Assembly (NCBI GenBank): GCA_964501105.1
Contig: CAZCRG010000097.1
Span: 1-6,553 of the forward strand
From: BMS3B sp964501105
GTDB taxonomy: Archaea > Hydrothermarchaeota > Hydrothermarchaeia > Hydrothermarchaeales > BMS3B
DNA: 6,553 nt
Reading direction: 5' to 3'
The notes under the pieces: model-generated
The model's input: only the letters and a program-made list of their open reading frames with translations
What the model was told of the DNA's origin: nothing
The model's database searches: none
Made by a program: the position numbers and the translations under genes
In this document: piece by piece, positions 1 to 4,980 of the stretch
Position numbering within the stretch: the first letter of the stretch is position 1
How the letters are laid out: every line of letters starts with the position of its first letter

Positions 1-354
1 CGCCTGCTGCGCCCCGTAGGGCCTGGGGCCGTGTCTCAGCCCCCATCTCCGGGCTACAGCTCTCACTGCCCGTACCGATTGTAGGCTTGGTGGTCCGTTA
101 CACCACCAACAACCTAATCGGACGCAGGCTCATCCTCGGGCGCCGGAGCTTTGGGCGGAGGATCATTCCAGACCTCTCCACCTATCAGGTATTAGCCCCA
201 GTTTCCCGGGGTTATCCCTGACCCGAGGGTAGATTACCCACGTGTTACTGAGCCGTCCGCCCCTAGCTTGAACTCCGAAGAGTTCAAGCCCGGTCGACTC
301 GCATGGCTTAGGCGAACCCCAATAGCAGTGGCCTCCGGCAGGATCAACCGGTAT
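1..354 (-). rRNA. 16S ribosomal RNA, 5' part (cut by window edge)
   Basis: Small-subunit rRNA of the 30S ribosome. Read on the minus strand it begins near 354 with ATACCGGTTGATCCTGCCGG, the conserved archaeal 16S 5' end, followed by the 'TAAGCCATGCGAGTC' block. At 266-289 lies a perfect 10-bp hairpin closed by a UUCG tetraloop, which fits helix 6 of 16S. The 'GGCTCAGTAACACGTGG' block and the 'GAGACACGGCCCCAGGCCCTACGGGG' region follow (the latter given only as its landmark). Positions 20-1 read CCTACGGGGCGCAGCAGGCG, the archaeal 344-region signature, so the window stops at about E. coli position 360. The stretch is visibly richer in G+C than the protein genes. No intron or break is seen. The mature 5' end is placed by alignment to the family and may be off by one or two bases. 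Archaeal identity is firm; finer taxonomy is not claimed. Confidence 0.98.
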
Positions 355-357
355 TGA

Positions 358-374
358 GCAGGCCTAACGCCTGC
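358..374 (-). repeat. Hairpin just upstream of the 16S 5' end
   Basis: Perfect inverted repeat GCAGGC-N5-GCCTGC, a 6-bp GC-rich stem with a 5-nt loop. It ends four bases before the predicted mature 16S 5' end. As RNA it would be a stable local hairpin at the place where the precursor must be trimmed, so it may guide or compete with processing. That role is inferred. Confidence 0.6.
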
Positions 375-433
375 GTAAGGAATTGGCGATAGCATTATTA
401 ACCAGGTTTCACCACTACCGAGCCTCAGTCAGA

Positions 434-452
434 CTCAAGCTATCAACTTGAG
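434..452 (-). repeat. Stem-loop in the 16S leader
   Basis: Perfect inverted repeat CTCAAG-N7-CTTGAG: 6-bp stem and 7-nt loop, about 80 bases upstream of the 16S start. It sits between two copies of GAGGCTC. Function unknown; a local fold of the rRNA leader is the simplest reading. Confidence 0.5.
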
Positions 453-483
453 CCTCCATTGCTGTCATTGACCATAAGGCCTC

Positions 484-547
484 ATTATGTTGCGCGGCTT
501 GGAACCAGCCCATCACAGCTCAGAGCTGTCGCCATACCGCGCATAAT
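484..547 (-). repeat. Large bulged stem enclosing a second hairpin
   Basis: On the minus strand ATTATGCGCGG (547-537) can pair with CCGCG-CAA-CATAAT (497-484), giving 11 base pairs interrupted by a 3-nt bulge. Inside lies a perfect 7-bp dyad, ACAGCTC-T-GAGCTGT (529-515). A further stem, GGCTGG/CCAAGCC (510-496, with one bulged base), would compete with the foot of the outer stem. The left arm overlaps the best TATA candidate, so the structure is in RNA only if transcription starts further upstream. Otherwise it is a DNA dyad at the promoter. Confidence 0.5.
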
Positions 548-553
548 ATACAA
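543..553 (-). promoter_or_regulatory. Candidate TATA box of the rRNA operon
   Basis: The minus strand reads TGTATATTATG here, the most TATA-like sequence between the COG1751 gene and the 16S gene. Start of transcription would fall near 522, giving a leader of about 170 nt. The match to TTTATATA is only fair, and a second candidate, GTATCTATAG, lies at about 657-666. Which one is used cannot be decided from sequence. Confidence 0.4.
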
Positions 554-570
554 CAAAGATTAACTTCCTA

Positions 571-595
571 CACCAAATTCTGTAAGAATATGGTG
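571..595. repeat. Interrupted palindrome upstream of the rRNA promoter
   Basis: Two 11-base arms, CACCAAATTCT and AGAATATGGTG, are inverted repeats with one mismatched pair and a 3-bp spacer. The dyad is 25 bp long and lies about 20 bp upstream of the TATA candidate at 543-553. Size and symmetry fit the binding site of a dimeric regulator. If the promoter is further upstream, it would be an RNA hairpin instead. Confidence 0.5.
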
Positions 596-610
596 CTTAA
601 CTATGTCTCT

Positions 611-650
611 GTTGCCGTGTGCAACCAATCTTGTAAGCTGCACAACTTGG
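611..650. repeat. Two adjacent small dyads
   Basis: GTTGC-CGTGT-GCAAC (611-625) is a perfect 5-bp stem with a 5-nt loop. The next bases, 625-650, form a second dyad: CCAA..TTGT, 7 bases, ACAA.TTGG. They lie between the end of the COG1751 gene and the rRNA promoter zone. With 571-595 they make three inverted repeats in 80 bp. No coding sequence or known RNA family is recognised. Confidence 0.4.
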
Positions 651-678
651 CGCTCTATAGATACAAAATCGCAACTGC

Positions 679-684
679 AAAAAA
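679..684 (-). terminator. U-tract terminator candidate after the COG1751 gene
   Basis: A run of six T on the minus strand begins eight bases after the TAA stop of the 692-1264 gene, within ATATTTTTTGC. Archaeal RNA polymerase commonly terminates at such U-tracts without a stable hairpin. It would separate this gene from the rRNA operon downstream. Confidence 0.45.
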
Positions 685-691
685 TATTGAA

Positions 692-1264
692 TTACCTCCT
701 TGGCATACACAGAATCTCCCTTATCTGCATCTCAGAAAACCTGTTCATATTCGCCGGCCTTATAACAGCAGCAGTATCTACGCCCACGCCGCCTGTACCT
801 CCAAGAACAACCACATCCTCAAAGGGGGACACCTTACCGGCATCGCAGGCCATAATAGCCACCTCAACACATGTTTTGAGTCCCTGTCCAAAAAGAACCC
901 TGAGAGTCTCTGCTATTATCTCCACAGTGGAAATCCCTCTAAACTTCCTCGAAAAGGACCTCTCAAGGCCAGATAAAGCATGAGAGGCCATTACAACCGG
1001 CACTCCAGCTTCCTCAAGTAACTTTCTGTTCTCCTCCTTGAGTCTTATCTCTCCTGGAGCGGAAAAACCTGCATGATAGGTAACAGCCACAACCTTGGCC
1101 CTATCTCCAAAAGCTTTTAAAGCCTTAACTGCTGTTGCACCAGAGGCACTGGCCACAACTACCTTCTCAATATCTCCTTCCTTGAGCCTTTCACCAACAA
1201 CTTCAAGCACATCCTCAGTATTTTTACTTCCCGGTGAGTCAAAATAAACTATCCTCTTCTCCAT
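692..1264 (-). CDS. COG1751 protein related to the pyruvate kinase C-terminal domain
   Basis: A 190-residue soluble protein of the archaeal COG1751 family, which has the fold of the pyruvate kinase C-terminal (alpha/beta) domain but none of its catalytic barrel. Family features are visible: an N-terminal YFDSPGSKNT block (residues 7-16), VVVASASGATA (35-45) like a phosphate-binding loop, TYHAGF (62-67), and GGTGGVGVDTA (155-165). From memory, homologues of known structure include the Archaeoglobus AF0103 and Methanothermobacter MTH1675 proteins, the latter reported with bound FMN; the biochemical role is not established. Length matches the family, so the gene looks complete. An AGGTGAT ribosome binding site at 1268-1274 supports the ATG. 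It reads towards the 16S gene but ends at a T-run, so it is probably transcribed alone. It is not a pyruvate kinase. Confidence 0.9.
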   Translation of the reverse strand: MEKRIVYFDSPGSKNTEDVLEVVGERLKEGDIEKVVVASASGATAVKALKAFGDRAKVVAVTYHAGFSAPGEIRLKEENRKLLEEAGVPVVMASHALSGLERSFSRKFRGISTVEIIAETLRVLFGQGLKTCVEVAIMACDAGKVSPFEDVVVLGGTGGVGVDTAAVIRPANMNRFSEMQIREILCMPRR

Positions 1265-1267
1265 ACC

Positions 1268-1274
1268 ATCACCT
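1268..1274 (-). promoter_or_regulatory. Ribosome binding site of the COG1751 gene
   Basis: AGGTGAT on the minus strand, three bases before the start ATG, complementary to the 3' end of archaeal 16S rRNA. It fixes the start codon. It abuts the plus-strand TATA candidate at 1274-1280. Confidence 0.7.
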
Positions 1275-1280
1275 TTTTAT
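1274..1280 (+). promoter_or_regulatory. TATA box for the TGT/ArcS-like gene (leaderless)
   Basis: TTTTTAT is centred 26 bp before the ATG at 1303, so transcription should begin at or within a base or two of the start codon. No Shine-Dalgarno sequence precedes the ATG, in keeping with a leaderless mRNA. Confidence 0.5.
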
Positions 1281-1289
1281 CTTACTCCC

Positions 1290-1315
1290 TTAAATTAAGA
1301 CTATGCATATAGAAA
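1290..1315 (-). promoter_or_regulatory. Candidate TATA elements for the COG1751 gene
   Basis: Two AT-rich elements are possible on the minus strand: TTAATTTAA (1298-1290) and TTTCTATATG (1315-1306). The first would start the RNA near 1268 and cut into the ribosome binding site. The second would start it near 1284 and leave an 18-20 nt leader with the site intact, so it fits better. That second element overlaps the start codon of the divergent gene. Confidence 0.35.
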
Positions 1316-2178
1316 TAATTAACCACTTCGGTTTAGGAAGGCTGGGGAAGCTCAGCTTTGAAAATAAAAAGCTCTCAAGCCCCTGCTACCTCTCCTTTCT
1401 TGACCACCTGCCTTTCTCAAATGAGATTTACATAACAGAGAAAAAAAAGCGGGAAAATGCCATAATTAACTACGGCTCAGCCTTCAGAAAATTCAAAATA
1501 GAGGACTTTGGCATTCTCCCGGAATACAACTTCGGCTTTGATGTCCCTGTGAATCTGCTAAAAGAAGCAATGAAGAAAAATATGGAAATTGCTGAAAGCT
1601 ACCCTGAGCATGGAGCAACAGCAAGAGGTGGAAGCTCCCTTGCCTTATGGAAGGAATATGCTGAGAAGCTTAAGGAAAGAAGCCTTGTAAAAGTTGGAGG
1701 TGCATCAAAGCTCATATCAAGGCCAAGACTTTTAGTAGAGGTCTTAACCTACCTAAGAGAAACACTGAACCCCAACTCCATCCTTTACTTCCCTGGAGCA
1801 AAGCCCTGGCATGTGCCTCTGCTCAGCTTCCTGGGCATTGACCTTTTTGACAACCTCTATGCTTATGAGGCAGCATCCAAAGGAGAATACCTAACCCTGA
1901 GGGAGTCTCTTCCTCTCAACAAAATGAAAGAACTTCCCTGCAACTGCAGAATATGCTCAGAGAAGACACCTGAAGACATGACTAAAGAGGAGCTACTTCG
2001 GCACAATCAGAGTGTAATAAACCTCAGCCTCCTCGAGGTGAGAGAAAGTATGCACTCAGGCAGCTTTTACAGCCTTCTGGAAGAGCGCTCAGCTTCCTCG
2101 CCAGAGGCATCCTCTGCCCTGAGAATAGCCTACAGAGAAAAATATGAAGTACTGGAGAGGTATCTCCCTCTCTACTGA
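1303..2178 (+). CDS. tRNA-guanine transglycosylase/ArcS-like single-domain protein
   Basis: A 291-residue protein resembling the catalytic domain shared by archaeal tRNA-guanine transglycosylase (TgtA) and archaeosine synthase ArcS (TgtA2), which act on G15 of tRNA. The signs are a zinc motif C213-x-C215-x2-C218 with H234 downstream, and before it SILYFPGAKPWHVPLLSFLGID followed by LFDN, matching the TGT segment that ends at the nucleophilic Asp (here D183, aligned by eye). The base-recognition motif 'DSGGF' is not kept; the matching place reads NYGSAF (56-61). The Cys-to-His spacing (15 residues) is shorter than the usual 22-25. ArcS and TgtA proteins normally carry further C-terminal and PUA domains, absent here: the stop is followed at once by convergent moaA. 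An in-frame TAA at 1291 fixes the start. Most likely the N-terminal half of a split ArcS or a diverged paralogue; catalytic activity is uncertain. Confidence 0.75.
   Translation: MHIEIINHFGLGRLGKLSFENKKLSSPCYLSFLDHLPFSNEIYITEKKKRENAIINYGSAFRKFKIEDFGILPEYNFGFDVPVNLLKEAMKKNMEIAESYPEHGATARGGSSLALWKEYAEKLKERSLVKVGGASKLISRPRLLVEVLTYLRETLNPNSILYFPGAKPWHVPLLSFLGIDLFDNLYAYEAASKGEYLTLRESLPLNKMKELPCNCRICSEKTPEDMTKEELLRHNQSVINLSLLEVRESMHSGSFYSLLEERSASSPEASSALRIAYREKYEVLERYLPLY
2138..2142 (-). terminator. Possible U-tract terminator of the moa operon
   Basis: Five T in a row on the minus strand (ATATTTTTCTC), about 30 bases after the moaA stop and inside the coding region of the convergent gene. It is the nearest U-run downstream of the operon. 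It is weak and shared with coding sequence. Confidence 0.25.
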
Positions 2179-3113
2179 GTCACCCCTTCAACTTTGCTCT
2201 CGGGCTTGAAGAAGGGCTCTCTCCTCAAGACAGCATCAACAAAGAGCTTTTCAAGCTCCTCATCGCTGGCGCCTGAGCGGAGAGCATGCAAAAAGTCAAC
2301 ATGATTATCACTCCTCATAAGACAGGGTTTAAACTTGCCATCACTTGTAACCCTGAGCCTTGTGCAGTGGGCACAGAAGTAAGAATTGTGCATGGGCTTT
2401 ATAACCTCCACTCTGGCACCATTGAGCTGGTACTGCCTTCTGCCATGCATAAATCTCCTCTCATGGACCTCCAGAGCTCGCTTTTTGAACTCCTCCTCGA
2501 GGTTGTCAAGGTCAAAGTAGTAATCCCTGAACATATTGCTCTCGCTTTCCACAAGCTCAATAAGCTGTATAATAACCTCCCTGCCTGAATAAGTCTTAAG
2601 CATGGCGTCTATTTCATCATCATTTATGCCCTTCATAACCACAACATTTATCTTCACTGGCGTCAGCTCTGCTTCAAGGGCCGCCTCTATTCCCCTTACA
2701 ACCTTCTCATGAGTATCTGAGCCTGTGATCCACCTGAAAATTTCAGGGCGCAGAGTGTCAAGGCTCACATTAACCCTGTCAAGCCCCGCTTTTTTGAGTT
2801 CATGGGCATAATCTTCAAGATAGTAGCCATTGGTTGTAATGGAGAGGTCTTTAACTTTCTCTATGGAGGAAATCTTCTCAACTATCTCCACAACATCCTT
2901 TCTAACCAGGGGCTCTCCTCCAGTTATCTTAACCTTCCTCACGCCGAATTTAACCCCTATGTCAACTATTCGCTTTATTTCCTCAGGCGTCATCTCATTC
3001 TCTGCGCTGGCATCTATACCCTCATGATGGCAGTAGCGGCAGGAATAGTTGCACCTTGAAGTTATGCTGATTCTCATACTTGTTATGGGCCTTCCAAAGC
3101 TGTCCTTAATCAT
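2172..3113 (-). CDS. moaA: GTP 3',8-cyclase MoaA
   Basis: Radical SAM enzyme for the first step of molybdopterin synthesis: it rearranges GTP to 3',8-cyclo-7,8-dihydro-GTP, which MoaC converts to cPMP. The 313 residues show the SAM cluster motif C21-x3-C25-x2-C28 preceded by MRISITSR, the SAM-binding GGEPL (65-69), TTNG (93-96), and a second cluster motif C247-x2-C250-x13-C264 with R252 and R254, the arginines that hold GTP in the family. Length is normal to slightly short. The protein ends VEGVTQ and lacks the C-terminal Gly-Gly tail of bacterial and human MoaA. The start ATG lies inside the end of mobB (8-bp overlap), with AGGTGAGG about 7 bases upstream, so translation is probably coupled. 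It is the last operon gene; its stop lies inside the end of the convergent TGT-like gene. Confidence 0.96.
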   Translation of the reverse strand: MIKDSFGRPITSMRISITSRCNYSCRYCHHEGIDASAENEMTPEEIKRIVDIGVKFGVRKVKITGGEPLVRKDVVEIVEKISSIEKVKDLSITTNGYYLEDYAHELKKAGLDRVNVSLDTLRPEIFRWITGSDTHEKVVRGIEAALEAELTPVKINVVVMKGINDDEIDAMLKTYSGREVIIQLIELVESESNMFRDYYFDLDNLEEEFKKRALEVHERRFMHGRRQYQLNGARVEVIKPMHNSYFCAHCTRLRVTSDGKFKPCLMRSDNHVDFLHALRSGASDEELEKLFVDAVLRREPFFKPESKVEGVTQ

Positions 3114-3897
3114 CTTTCAGCCTCACCTTAATTACTATCTCATCACCTGGATTAATTTCTGTCTTCTTAAGGGTAGAAACCATTCCCAGAACAACATTCT
3201 TTACAAAATCCTGCACAAAGCCTCCAAGAGGAACTTCCTTATCTCCCACAAAAATCTCAACTTCCTTCCCCGCCTTCATTACCACACAATCCTCAAAGCC
3301 CTTCTCACCCCTGAAAATCCTCTCAGCCATCTCAGCACAGCTTTTACTTCCACACTTTGTGCAGTTTATGCCAGGAAGCCTGGAAAGAATGCTCTTAACT
3401 CTGAACTCTGGAGTATCAAGGAGGTCAGCCAGCTTCTCAGGATTTTTCATTACATCCACAACAGGAAGCTCAAGTTCTGGCTCCTGAGAAGCCACAAGTC
3501 CAGAAACTGCTATTGTGCTATCATCCTTTAGCTCTTCAATATCTTCCACAGTTTTTGCAGCTATAATTTTTGGAAAATTCTCCTTTTTAAAGCCTTCAAC
3601 AATGACAAAGTCATAACTTCCAAGCTTTTTAATAATTTCAAAAGTTTTATCCAGACTCTTGCCTTCTTTCAGAATAAAAGCAGCCTCATCATTGCTCAGC
3701 CCAACAACGAGACCTGCCCCTGCACTGGCATGCTTCCAGGTGTCGCTCTCAGGCTTATCAACTGTGAAGTTGTCCCTGGGGATGTGCTTTACTGTGGCAA
3801 TATTATATCCTCTCTTTTTAAGCTCCTCCACCAGCTTCTCCACCACAGTAGTCTTACCCGACTTGCTTGTTTTCGATATAACTCCTATAACTTCCAT
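3106..3897 (-). CDS. mobB: MobB-like P-loop GTPase fused to a 4Fe-4S domain
   Basis: A 263-residue archaeal MobB. MobB is a GTP-binding protein linked to formation or delivery of the guanine dinucleotide form of the molybdenum/tungsten cofactor. The N-terminal part (1-160) has a Walker A-like SKTSKSGKTT (8-17), the MobB signature VKH (36-38), SDTWKHASAGA (51-61), and a Walker B-like DFVIVEGFK (96-104). The first Walker A glycine is replaced by K9. The C-terminal part carries C179-x2-CG-x4-C187-x16-C204, the spacing of a PF04060-type 4Fe-4S domain, then a conserved-looking tail VPLGGFVQDFVKNVVLGMVS (222-241). Bacterial MobB ends before this region, so cluster and tail are additions, which I believe occur in other archaeal MobB proteins. 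It starts one base after the moaB stop. An electron-transfer or redox-sensing role for the cluster is inferred. Confidence 0.9.
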   Translation of the reverse strand: MEVIGVISKTSKSGKTTVVEKLVEELKKRGYNIATVKHIPRDNFTVDKPESDTWKHASAGAGLVVGLSNDEAAFILKEGKSLDKTFEIIKKLGSYDFVIVEGFKKENFPKIIAAKTVEDIEELKDDSTIAVSGLVASQEPELELPVVDVMKNPEKLADLLDTPEFRVKSILSRLPGINCTKCGSKSCAEMAERIFRGEKGFEDCVVMKAGKEVEIFVGDKEVPLGGFVQDFVKNVVLGMVSTLKKTEINPGDEIVIKVRLKDD

Positions 3898-3898
3898 A

Positions 3899-4465
3899 CT
3901 ACTCCCTCACATGCTTCACTAAGTGGGCAGCCTCTCTGGATATAATCTCCATTCCGAGCTTGCAGGCATTGGGCGAACCAGGTAACGAGAAAATAAGACA
4001 GCCGTTGTAAACACCTGCACTTGCCCTTGAAAGCAGAGCTGCAGAGCCTATCTCCTCAAAGCTTTTGGCTCTGAAAAACTCTCCAAAGCCTTCTACTTCC
4101 TTCTGGTAGAGCTCCCTCAAGGCTTCTATTGTAACATCCCTGGGAGAAACACCAGTGCCTCCTGTGGTAACAATAAAATCTGGGGAATAGCGCTCTACAA
4201 TAAAGCTCACCAAGGCCTTTATAAGCTCTCTATGGTCTGGGATTAAAGAATAGAAAACAACCTCATGACCTGCTTTTTTTATTTCCTCAATCAAAAATTT
4301 CCCTGAAATATCTTCAGTCTCCTCCTTTATCTCACCGCTGTAGTTTTCGTCAAGCTTTCTCTTCCACAGATAGTCAAATTTTGAGTCTGAAACAGTAACA
4401 ACTGCAGCCTTAAGCCTTTTTGGTGCAAGAGCCCTGTGCTTTTTTGTTGTTTCGCCTTCAGCCAT
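3899..4465 (-). CDS. moaB: Molybdopterin adenylyltransferase MoaB
   Basis: MoaB/MogA-family enzyme that activates molybdopterin as its AMP adduct before MoeA inserts molybdate or tungstate. Archaea use MoaB for this step. The 188 residues show AVVTVSDS (21-28), the MPT-binding TTGGTGVSPRDVTIEAL (100-116), and SLPGSPNA (160-167), all as expected. Compared with usual family members the loop between SDS (28) and D52-x-SGK (52-56) is longer by roughly 15 residues and highly charged. A short basic N-terminal tail (1-18) is also present. The ATG directly abuts the moaC stop (0 bp) with a GGTGAG site in the end of moaC, so translation is probably coupled. The motifs needed for function are intact. 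Confidence 0.95.
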   Translation of the reverse strand: MAEGETTKKHRALAPKRLKAAVVTVSDSKFDYLWKRKLDENYSGEIKEETEDISGKFLIEEIKKAGHEVVFYSLIPDHRELIKALVSFIVERYSPDFIVTTGGTGVSPRDVTIEALRELYQKEVEGFGEFFRAKSFEEIGSAALLSRASAGVYNGCLIFSLPGSPNACKLGMEIISREAAHLVKHVRE

Positions 4466-4930
4466 TCACTCACCCTTTATCTTCTTCTCAACAATAATGT
4501 CAGTAATTCTCGTGCTGGGATACTGCCCCTTCTCGTCCTTCTCAATTGCCTTCACCATATCCCAGATGGTCAAGAGTGCAACGCTTACTCCAGTGATAGC
4601 CTCCATCTCAACCCCTGTCTTGGCAACAGTTGATACCTCAACAAAGACTTCTATATAATCCTCAGCGTTCTCAAAATTCACCTTAACCCCAGTAATGGGC
4701 AAAGGATGGCACATGGGAATAAGCTCAGGAGTTTTCTTAACTGCCAGAGTGGCAGCCACCTGTGCTGTTGTTAAAACATTGCCCTTCTCAACCTTGCCCT
4801 GAAGTACCTTTTCAACTGTAGAGGGCTTTAAATAAATCCTGCCTCTGGCTCTGGCCACTCTTTTAACCTCATTTTTCTCAGAAACATCTACCATACGGAC
4901 GCCTTCTTTTGTAACATGAGTCAGCTCCAT
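4466..4930 (-). CDS. moaC: Cyclic pyranopterin monophosphate synthase MoaC
   Basis: Catalyses the second step of molybdopterin synthesis: MoaA's product, 3',8-cyclo-7,8-dihydro-GTP, becomes cyclic pyranopterin monophosphate. The 154 residues match the family's usual length. Landmarks are LTHV..MVDVS at the N-terminus, KGNVLTTAQ (49-57), the MCHPL motif (73-77) with catalytic-type H75, KTGVEMEA (104-111), and TIWDMVKA (121-128) with D124 and K127; these correspond to E. coli K51, H77, D128 and K131. The start is preferred over M13 because the family begins with the LTH segment and because GTGAGG sits 6-7 bases upstream. First gene of the moaC-moaB-mobB-moaA operon. Confidence 0.97.
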   Translation of the reverse strand: MELTHVTKEGVRMVDVSEKNEVKRVARARGRIYLKPSTVEKVLQGKVEKGNVLTTAQVAATLAVKKTPELIPMCHPLPITGVKVNFENAEDYIEVFVEVSTVAKTGVEMEAITGVSVALLTIWDMVKAIEKDEKGQYPSTRITDIIVEKKIKGE

Positions 4931-4936
4931 ATTAAA

Positions 4937-4943
4937 GCCTCAC
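4937..4943 (-). promoter_or_regulatory. Ribosome binding site of moaC
   Basis: GTGAGGC on the minus strand, six bases before the ATG of moaC. It supports the chosen start. With the TATA box at 4963-4977 the mRNA leader would be only about 14 nt, so this site would lie at its very 5' end. Confidence 0.6.
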
Positions 4944-4962
4944 ATTACTTAGAAAAAACACG

Positions 4963-4977
4963 CCTATTTAAATTTTA
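4963..4977 (-). promoter_or_regulatory. TATA box of the moa operon
   Basis: The minus strand reads TAAAATTTAAATAGG, a good archaeal TATA element with an A-rich flank, centred about 40 bp before the moaC ATG. Transcription should start near 4943-4945. The core TATTTAAAT is nearly symmetrical and could also direct plus-strand transcription. No molybdate-sensor (ModE-type) palindrome or riboswitch-sized leader is seen. Confidence 0.6.
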
Positions 4978-4980
4978 TTA

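Larger units (their letters stand above)
355..542 (-). other. Pre-16S rRNA leader (external transcribed spacer)
   Basis: This stretch lies directly upstream of the 16S 5' end on the same strand and has no credible reading frame, so it is taken as the transcribed leader of the rRNA precursor. It contains several stem-forming repeats listed separately (358-374, 434-452, 484-547, 515-529). In archaea the leader pairs with sequence after the 16S 3' end to form a long stem cut at a bulge-helix-bulge. The 3' partner is outside the window, so that pairing cannot be drawn. The heptamer GAGGCTC occurs twice on the minus strand, around 450-458 and 420-428. The upstream limit depends on the promoter, which is uncertain. 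I find no tRNA in it. Confidence 0.7.

Noticed and set aside
484..547. H/ACA or box C/D guide RNA in the 16S leader
   Set aside because: An ACA follows the hairpin and C/D-like words occur (TGATGG, CTGA), but the tandem G-A pairs of a kink-turn cannot be formed and box spacing does not fit.
355..691. tRNA gene in the rRNA upstream region
   Set aside because: No T-loop (GTTCRANNC) with matching acceptor and anticodon stems could be assembled, although GGTTCCAA at 500-507 is superficially similar.
590..983. Two plus-strand frames of 126-128 residues
   Set aside because: They lie antisense to the COG1751 gene and the non-coding stretch beside it, are rich in Cys, His, Ser and Pro without a recognisable family, and no ribosome binding site or promoter fits.
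2160..2185. Frameshift truncating an ArcS gene
   Set aside because: The sequence after the stop is well-formed moaA on the opposite strand, so no lost C-terminal half lies downstream. Truncation must be ancestral or the gene truly split.
2286..3531. Plus-strand frames opposite moaA and mobB
   Set aside because: They mirror two well-supported genes on the other strand and resemble no family.
4436..4633. Plus-strand 65-residue frame opposite moaB/moaC
   Set aside because: Lies across the junction of two real minus-strand genes; no start signal.
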